From NCBI RefSeq assembly GCF_000696095.1, contig NZ_BAYX01000013.1, positions 124,001 through 188,000 of the forward strand: DNA of 64,000 nucleotides. The letters run 5' to 3'. This document shows, one piece after another, positions 59,494 through 64,000 of the stretch. Position numbers and translations under genes: made by a program. Position 1 is the stretch's first letter; every line of letters starts with the position of its first letter. A model generated the notes under the pieces. It saw only the letters and a list, made by a program, of their open reading frames with translations. It was not told where the DNA came from and made no database searches. The DNA comes from Rhizobium rhizogenes NBRC 13257 (GTDB lineage Bacteria > Pseudomonadota > Alphaproteobacteria > Rhizobiales > Rhizobiaceae).

Positions 59494-60274
59494 AGCCGTC
59501 ACACGGTCCGGCGCGTCCAATTTCAAGCGCTCCGGAATGGCAATGAAGCTCGACGTGGCGGCCGGCAACGAAGTCATCATCTGGACCTCCGATGCAGAGC
59601 TGTTCCTGCCGTTTAGCTACATTCTGAAGACGCAAGGCTTTATCCCGTCTCTGGCTTGCAGCGCCAAGGATGTTCTGGCTTCCTGCACGAAGCGCTCGCC
59701 GTGCACAATCCTTTTCGATTGCACGCACGAAACCCAAGATGCTGTTTCCATATGTGGCGAGATCAGGCGATCCACACATGACAACGAGGTCCGCCTGATT
59801 GCGCTTTTACGAAGCGGAGCGCAGCTGCTTCATCTGGCCTTGTTGCAAGCCGGTGTTGATGACTGCCTGTTCAGGCCGCTTTCGCCGGAGAAATTGCTAA
59901 CATCTCTCAGGCAGGTGGCGGGACAGGCCATGGAAATGATCAACTCGAAAATGGTTGCGCCACCGGCTTTTGCCGACCTGGAAGTCGACGTCGACAGTCG
60001 TCGAATATATTGCAACGGTCGCGACCTTGTACTGCCACCCATCGAGTTCAATATTCTACGTCATCTGATGAAGAGGGAGGGGCAGCTCTGCAGCCGTTCC
60101 GAACTGATTGCTTCGGCTTGGCCGGCTTCCGCCGAAGTCACGCCGCGAACGGTGGATGTTCATATTGGCCGCTTGCGCAAGGCGCTGGGGGAGTGGCCTG
60201 GATATGATGCTGCCATTCGCACCGTCCATGCAGCTGGCTATGTGTTCAAGCCACGGGGCTTGCGAAAGACATAG
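59480..60274 (+). CDS. Atypical OmpR/PhoB-type response regulator (copy 2)
   Basis: A regulator of up to 264 residues, related to the one at 46856-47557. The receiver-like domain lacks the normal acidic pair (IIWTSDAELF), keeps an Asp in TILFDCTHE, and has Arg in place of the conserved Lys (LFRPL). The winged-helix domain (PIEFNILRHLMKREGQLCSR, PRTVDVHIGRLRKAL) is well preserved. ATG at 59480 overlaps the SDR stop; ATGs at 59537 and 59543 would align better with the start of copy 1. It lies at the end of the catabolic operon, with no histidine kinase nearby. Confidence 0.82.
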   Translation: MRQPRAVTRSGASNFKRSGMAMKLDVAAGNEVIIWTSDAELFLPFSYILKTQGFIPSLACSAKDVLASCTKRSPCTILFDCTHETQDAVSICGEIRRSTHDNEVRLIALLRSGAQLLHLALLQAGVDDCLFRPLSPEKLLTSLRQVAGQAMEMINSKMVAPPAFADLEVDVDSRRIYCNGRDLVLPPIEFNILRHLMKREGQLCSRSELIASAWPASAEVTPRTVDVHIGRLRKALGEWPGYDAAIRTVHAAGYVFKPRGLRKT

Positions 60275-60366
60275 TCAAGCACACGAATACAGTCGCTTTG
60301 TTTGGTCATTTCTGGATTTTTATTGCTTCTTTTAATTCAGTTTGATTCGGCCGCTGAGATCATCAA

Positions 60367-60720
60367 TCACCTCGCCTGAAAGCTCCGCAGCTTCTCGAAA
60401 ATCTCCGGCGCGATCTCAAACTGACGGGCCTTGCCGCGCCCCATGGAATTCTTTACGAACGTCTCCGTCAGGATCCCACGTTTCACCAATGGCTCGATTG
60501 TCTCCGTCACGCCCATGCGTGTGAGCTTCGTAATTTCCACAATATTTGAGATAGTTAGTGCCTGGTGAGCTTGGTTCATGATGTAAAGAACACTCATCAT
60601 GCCGACCTGTTTCAGCCGGGATTGTGGTGTCTCATCCTCCTGCGGATGATCCATGATCTCATGCAGAATGAAGGCTGCGAACGAAAGACTGTGCCACTGC
60701 GTGGTTAGGGTACTTGTCAT
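60367..60720 (-). CDS. MarR-like winged-helix regulator
   Basis: A 117-residue protein of the winged-helix class: VLYIMNQAHQALTISNIVEIT, then KLTRMGVTETIEPLVKRGILTETFV, the recognition helix and wing, and a basic C-terminus (MGRGKARQFEIAPEIFEKL). It is divergent from the trbM-like/virB operon, so it is a likely regulator of that operon. The frame stays open to a GTG at 60801 (144 residues), but that would leave only 17 bases to the divergent gene, so ATG at 60720 is preferred. This start leaves about 100 bases of AT-rich promoter region. Confidence 0.72.
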   Translation of the reverse strand: MTSTLTTQWHSLSFAAFILHEIMDHPQEDETPQSRLKQVGMMSVLYIMNQAHQALTISNIVEITKLTRMGVTETIEPLVKRGILTETFVKNSMGRGKARQFEIAPEIFEKLRSFQAR

Positions 60721-60818
60721 CTTTTTAACTGCGTTATATAAGTCAGTATAAAGTACGAACGGCGTCAGATCGTCGCCGGACGGATCGTTTGATATCGCCA
60801 CATCGAAGGATCATGCTG

Positions 60819-61358
60819 ATGAAACGCCTTCTGGTTGGAACAGTCTTCGCCATTGCCGGCTGCATCCCTCTATACCTCATTTCCGAGAGGCATGCGCGCG
60901 CCGATGATTGGGGATGTCAGGTTATCCTGTGCCTTTCCAATCCGGGTGGGCCTACACAATATGACGCCTGCCGTCCCCCGATCAACAAGCTCTGGCAGGA
61001 GCTTGCCAAGGGGCATTCCTTTCCCACCTGCAGCGGTGTCGGCTTCCGGGCATCGCGTCCTGGTTACGAGCCCTATTTCTGCAGTGACAGCTATCGCCTG
61101 GCGACACGCTATGGCGAGCGCGGCCAACAGGAGACCTGCGTTTCGCTAACCCTTTCCAAGGTTGACGGAGGCTATTGCGCCCCCGGCCGTGATGGCAGCG
61201 CTAGAGACGATGGGCTGGTGATATCGGCGCGCTGGCAGCGGGATGGCCGGCACGTACAGTGCATGGGCTATCCAACGGCGCGGCCGAATGTGCGATCCGA
61301 GCCCCATTATGTCGATGTGACCATCGACGGCGTTGGAAGCCAGCGGGTGTGGTACTGA
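60819..61358 (+). CDS. TrbM-like secreted protein of the virB operon
   Basis: A 179-residue exported protein. The signal peptide spans about residues 1-26 (KRLLVGTVFAIAGCIPL to HARADD). The first mature part WGCQVILCLSNPGGP then CRPPINKLWQELAKGHSFPTC resembles TrbM-type periplasmic conjugation proteins with paired cysteines. Eight or so cysteines suggest disulfides in the periplasm. ATG at 60819 has AGGA about 8 bases upstream. It stands first in the operon, directly before the lytic transglycosylase. Confidence 0.72.
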   Translation: MKRLLVGTVFAIAGCIPLYLISERHARADDWGCQVILCLSNPGGPTQYDACRPPINKLWQELAKGHSFPTCSGVGFRASRPGYEPYFCSDSYRLATRYGERGQQETCVSLTLSKVDGGYCAPGRDGSARDDGLVISARWQRDGRHVQCMGYPTARPNVRSEPHYVDVTIDGVGSQRVWY

Positions 61359-61360
61359 CC

Positions 61361-62029
61361 ATGGCCGTCTCCTTTACCGATCTTGCCCAGACCTGTGCGC
61401 CGGCGATTGCGATCGAAACGCTTGCGGCGGTTGTCAGTCTCGAAAGCCAGTTCCAGCCTTTTGATATTCGTGTGGGTGAGAGTTCATCTCTTCATGAACA
61501 GCCGAAGAGCAAGGCCGAGGCGATCGAAACCGCAACGGCGCTGATGGCGGAGCATCAGGATGTCCAGCTAGGGCTTGGCGGCATTGGCATCGCCGAATTG
61601 CGCAAGCTTGATCTCAGCATCGCGGATGCGTTCGATCCATGCCTCAACCTCAAGGCAACGGCGACACTGCTCGATGGCTATTATCGTCTGGCCGTGCGCG
61701 CCGGCGCGACACGGCAACAGGCGGAGCGCGTGATGCTGCAATCCTACTACGGGCGTTCCGATCCCTCGGTCGGAAAAATGGCCCAGTATGACGATCAGGT
61801 CAAAAGCGAGGCCAAACGGCTTTCGAAAATGCTGTCGGCCATAGCGATAGGGCAGAGCATCGGGCGGCAGACAGTTCCCGAACCCCAGACCAGTGATCCG
61901 TCCTTGAACGGTGAGGAAAGGCCTTTGCCCGAACGGTCGGCGCCCCCCCCGTCTTGGGATGTATTCCATGCAGCGCGGCAATCATCTGCGCTGGTCTTCC
62001 AAAATGATCAACCGGAGCAGTCTGAATGA
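61361..62029 (+). CDS. virB1: VirB1-like lytic transglycosylase
   Basis: Peptidoglycan hydrolase that opens the wall for type IV channel assembly, 222 residues. The catalytic Glu is in AAVVSLESQFQPFDIRV (about residue 30). GLGGIGIAELRKLDLSIADAFDPCLNLKATATLLDGYY is the rest of the fold. Unlike typical VirB1 it shows no obvious signal peptide, and the domain begins almost at the first residue. It starts 2 bases after the TrbM-like gene and overlaps virB2. Confidence 0.88.
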   Translation: MAVSFTDLAQTCAPAIAIETLAAVVSLESQFQPFDIRVGESSSLHEQPKSKAEAIETATALMAEHQDVQLGLGGIGIAELRKLDLSIADAFDPCLNLKATATLLDGYYRLAVRAGATRQQAERVMLQSYYGRSDPSVGKMAQYDDQVKSEAKRLSKMLSAIAIGQSIGRQTVPEPQTSDPSLNGEERPLPERSAPPPSWDVFHAARQSSALVFQNDQPEQSE

Positions 62030-62328
62030 TGTCGAGGATCAATATTCGTGCATTTGGTGTCACCGTTGCGATGGCAACTGTCCTTTCGATCGCCATGATC
62101 GAGCCAGCCTTTGCCCAGAGCGCCGGCGGTATCGAGACGGTCCTGCAGAATATCGTCACCTTGCTCACGGGCAACGTCGCCAAGCTTCTGGCGACCATCG
62201 CCGTCATCATCGTCGGCATCGCCTGGATGTTCGGCTACCTCGACCTTCGCAAGGCCGCCTATGTCGTGCTCGGCATCGGTATTCTCTTCGGTGCCTCGCA
62301 GATCGTCAGCACGATTTCCGGGGGCTAA
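62026..62328 (+). CDS. virB2: VirB2-like pilin
   Basis: Pilin precursor of the type IV secretion system, 100 residues. A long signal peptide ends near PAFAQSAGG (about residue 31). The mature pilin has two hydrophobic helices (LLATIAVIIVGIAWMFGYL and AAYVVLGIGILFGASQIV) separated by a short basic loop, the VirB2 pattern. It overlaps virB1 by four bases. Confidence 0.93.
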   Translation: MMSRINIRAFGVTVAMATVLSIAMIEPAFAQSAGGIETVLQNIVTLLTGNVAKLLATIAVIIVGIAWMFGYLDLRKAAYVVLGIGILFGASQIVSTISGG

Positions 62329-62333
62329 AGATC

Positions 62334-62672
62334 ATGGTGGAGAAGGTTTCGCTCGAGGAAGACACTCTGTTTTTGGCCTGCACCCGGCCGGCGATGATTG
62401 CCGGGGTGACGATGGAGGCCATGGGCGTCAACATTATGCTGACGACGATCCTCTACATTATTGCCGGCTCGATCGCCTATGGCCTTGTCGGTGTGGTCTT
62501 TCATTTCATCTTTCGCTCGCTCGTCAAGCATGACCACAACATGTTCCGTATCCTGATTGCCTGGATCGAAACCCGTGGTCGTTCACGCAACGGCATCTAT
62601 TGGAGTGGTTCTTCGCTGACGCCGTTGAGGCTGGTGCGGCACTATGACGAAAGGGACCTTGGCCATGCCTAA
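62334..62672 (+). CDS. virB3: VirB3-like inner-membrane protein
   Basis: A 112-residue small membrane component of the type IV channel. The N-terminal block LEEDTLFLACTRPAMIAGV is typical. A hydrophobic helix region (VNIMLTTILYIIAGSIAYGLVG) is followed by FHFIFRSLVKHDHNMFRIL. It lies 5 bases after virB2 and overlaps the start of virB4. Confidence 0.92.
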   Translation: MVEKVSLEEDTLFLACTRPAMIAGVTMEAMGVNIMLTTILYIIAGSIAYGLVGVVFHFIFRSLVKHDHNMFRILIAWIETRGRSRNGIYWSGSSLTPLRLVRHYDERDLGHA

Positions 62673-64000
62673 TATGTCCCGTCTCAAATTCCGTGAAGTC
62701 GAGCCAGAAACGTTTATCCCCTATGTCCGGCACGTGGACGAGACCGTGATCGCACTCGATTCCAGAGCATTGCTGGCGATGATCTCTTTGGAGGGCGTAT
62801 CTTTCGAGACGGCCGATGCGACCGACCTGAACAGCCTGCAGCGCGACCTCAATACGCTCTACCGCAACATCGCTGACGAGCGTCTGACAATCTGGACCCA
62901 TCTCATCCGGCGGCGCGACAACACTTATCCCGACGGCGAGTTCACCAATCCCTTCTCGGCAACGTTGAATGGCAAATATCGGGAGCGGATGGTGAGCGAA
63001 GACCTGTTTCGCAACGATCTCTATCTCACCCTGCTCTGGCATCCGGGCCGCGATCCGGCCGAACAGCTCGCAAATCTGCTATCACGGCTTCGCAAGCTCC
63101 AACGAGCCGCAGTCGAGCTCGATGAGGGCAGTCTGAAGCATCTGCGCGACAAGGTAGCCGATGTCACCGCGGGACTGCGGCGCTTCGCGCCGCGCGTGCT
63201 GTCGCTCTACGATCAAAACGGTATCCTGTTTTCCGAACCGAGCGAGGTGCTGCATCAATTGATCGGCGGCCGCCGTGAACCCATACCATTGACGGAAGGC
63301 AGGATCTCCTCGGCGATCTATTCCGATCGTGTAATTGTCGGACGCGAGACGGTCGAGATCCGTCATGAAGGGACAAGCCGTTACGCGGGCATGTTCGGTT
63401 TCAAGGAATATCCGGCGAGAACCCGCGGCGGCATGCTGGACGGTATTCTAACGGCACCTTTCGAACTGATCCTCACTCAGTCCTTCGCGTTCAGGTCTAA
63501 AACCGATGCCCGCACCATCATGGGCCGCAAACAGAACCAGATGGTGAGTGCGGTCGACAGGGCAGCCTCACAGATCGAAGAGCTCGATGCGGCGATGGAC
63601 GAGCTGGAATCAAACCGTTTCGTGCTCGGGGAGCACCATCTGACGCTTGGGGTGTTCGCTTCCTCTGTCAAAGACCTTACTGATAATCTCGCCAAGGCGC
63701 GCTCGCATCTGACCAATGGCGGCGCGGTCGTAGCGCGCGAGGATCTAGGGCTCGAAGCTGCATGGTGGGCGCAATTGCCCGGTAATTTTCGGTATCGGGC
63801 CCGTTCCGGTGCGATTACCTCTCGGAATTTTGCAGCACTTTCTCCGTTTCATTCCTATCCTATGGGTAGGAAGGACGGCAACGAATGGGGATCGGCCGTC
63901 GCCATGCTGAAGACGGCGTCGGGCTCGCCGTTCTATTTCAATTTCCACTATGGCGATCTCGGCAACACCTTCGTCTGCGGTCCGTCGGGTGCTGGTAAGA
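62665..64000 (+). CDS. virB4: VirB4-like ATPase (partial, N-terminal part)
   Basis: ATPase that powers pilus assembly and DNA transfer. The first 445 codons are in the window. The N-terminal VirB4 domain is complete (REVEPETFIPYVRHVDE, RRRDNTYPDGEFTNPF, SRYAGMFGFKEYPARTRGGML, LTQSFAFRSKTDA). The reading stops in the middle of Walker A (FVCGPSGAGK). ATG at 62665 overlaps virB3 by eight bases; ATG at 62674 is an alternative. The rest of the virB operon is beyond the right edge. Confidence 0.94.
   Translation, partial: MPNMSRLKFREVEPETFIPYVRHVDETVIALDSRALLAMISLEGVSFETADATDLNSLQRDLNTLYRNIADERLTIWTHLIRRRDNTYPDGEFTNPFSATLNGKYRERMVSEDLFRNDLYLTLLWHPGRDPAEQLANLLSRLRKLQRAAVELDEGSLKHLRDKVADVTAGLRRFAPRVLSLYDQNGILFSEPSEVLHQLIGGRREPIPLTEGRISSAIYSDRVIVGRETVEIRHEGTSRYAGMFGFKEYPARTRGGMLDGILTAPFELILTQSFAFRSKTDARTIMGRKQNQMVSAVDRAASQIEELDAAMDELESNRFVLGEHHLTLGVFASSVKDLTDNLAKARSHLTNGGAVVAREDLGLEAAWWAQLPGNFRYRARSGAITSRNFAALSPFHSYPMGRKDGNEWGSAVAMLKTASGSPFYFNFHYGDLGNTFVCGPSGAGK

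Noticed and set aside
1..64000. CRISPR array or rRNA operon
   Set aside because: No regularly spaced direct repeats and no rRNA-like stretch were seen on reading.

Overview
The window looks like chromosome, plus inserted DNA, of a Rhizobium-type alphaproteobacterium (Rhizobiaceae). The gene order obgE-proB-proA-nadD, the rplU-rpmA pair, an alpha-r14 type small RNA with three anti-Shine-Dalgarno loops, frequent ATGA stop/start overlaps and a high-GC backbone all point there. Nothing in the sequence fixes the species.

Positions 1-16,960 are backbone and housekeeping. They hold the end of a molybdate importer operon (modA-modB-modC, leftward, with a ModE-like operator), an NfeR1-like sRNA, nadD/proA/proB/obgE, two GNAT acetyltransferases, rpmA/rplU, tRNA-Ser(CGA), a cupin, a DUF1003 membrane protein and a PhyH-like dioxygenase. 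At 12,439-16,804 lies a complete bufferin-type RiPP locus: two short secreted DUF2282 precursors with four cysteines each, a DUF692 (MNIO) modifying enzyme, its DUF2063 partner and a DoxX protein. A divergent SigF-type sigma factor and its NrsF anti-sigma sit next to it. The same promoter pattern, with identical 17-base spacing, precedes both the precursor operon and the sigma gene.

At 16,965 a tRNA-Gln(CTG) marks a boundary. Behind it, at 17,040-20,350, is a patch of phage-like remnants, two methyltransferases and a duplicated, inverted gene for a tiny membrane protein. From 20,354 to 42,153 runs a surface polysaccharide (probably O-antigen) cluster. One long leftward operon holds rfbB, rfbD, wzm, wzt, two glycosyltransferases, a CapK-like ligase, a deacetylase, wecB and another glycosyltransferase. 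Beside it are rfbC, rfbA, more glycosyltransferases, a sugar epimerase, a large RgpF fusion and a glycosyltransferase carrying tryptophan-rich repeats. The product is probably a rhamnose-containing glycan exported by an ABC-2 transporter.

From 42,640 to the right edge the content is that of a conjugative element. A VirD4 coupling protein and a TraD-like protein lie in one operon with an alpha-oxoamine-synthase-like PLP enzyme. Next come an atypical response regulator, small unknown genes, a HEPN/nucleotidyltransferase protein, and a catabolic cassette: a PotABCD-like importer, a GntR regulator, a class III aminotransferase, a ThDP enzyme and an SDR. A second atypical response regulator, a MarR-like regulator, a TrbM-like protein and the start of a virB operon (virB1 to virB4, cut by the window edge) follow. 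Four copies of one palindrome, at the catabolic promoters and upstream of the first response regulator, suggest that the GntR protein links nutrient sensing to the conjugation side of the element. This is an inference from the sites alone.
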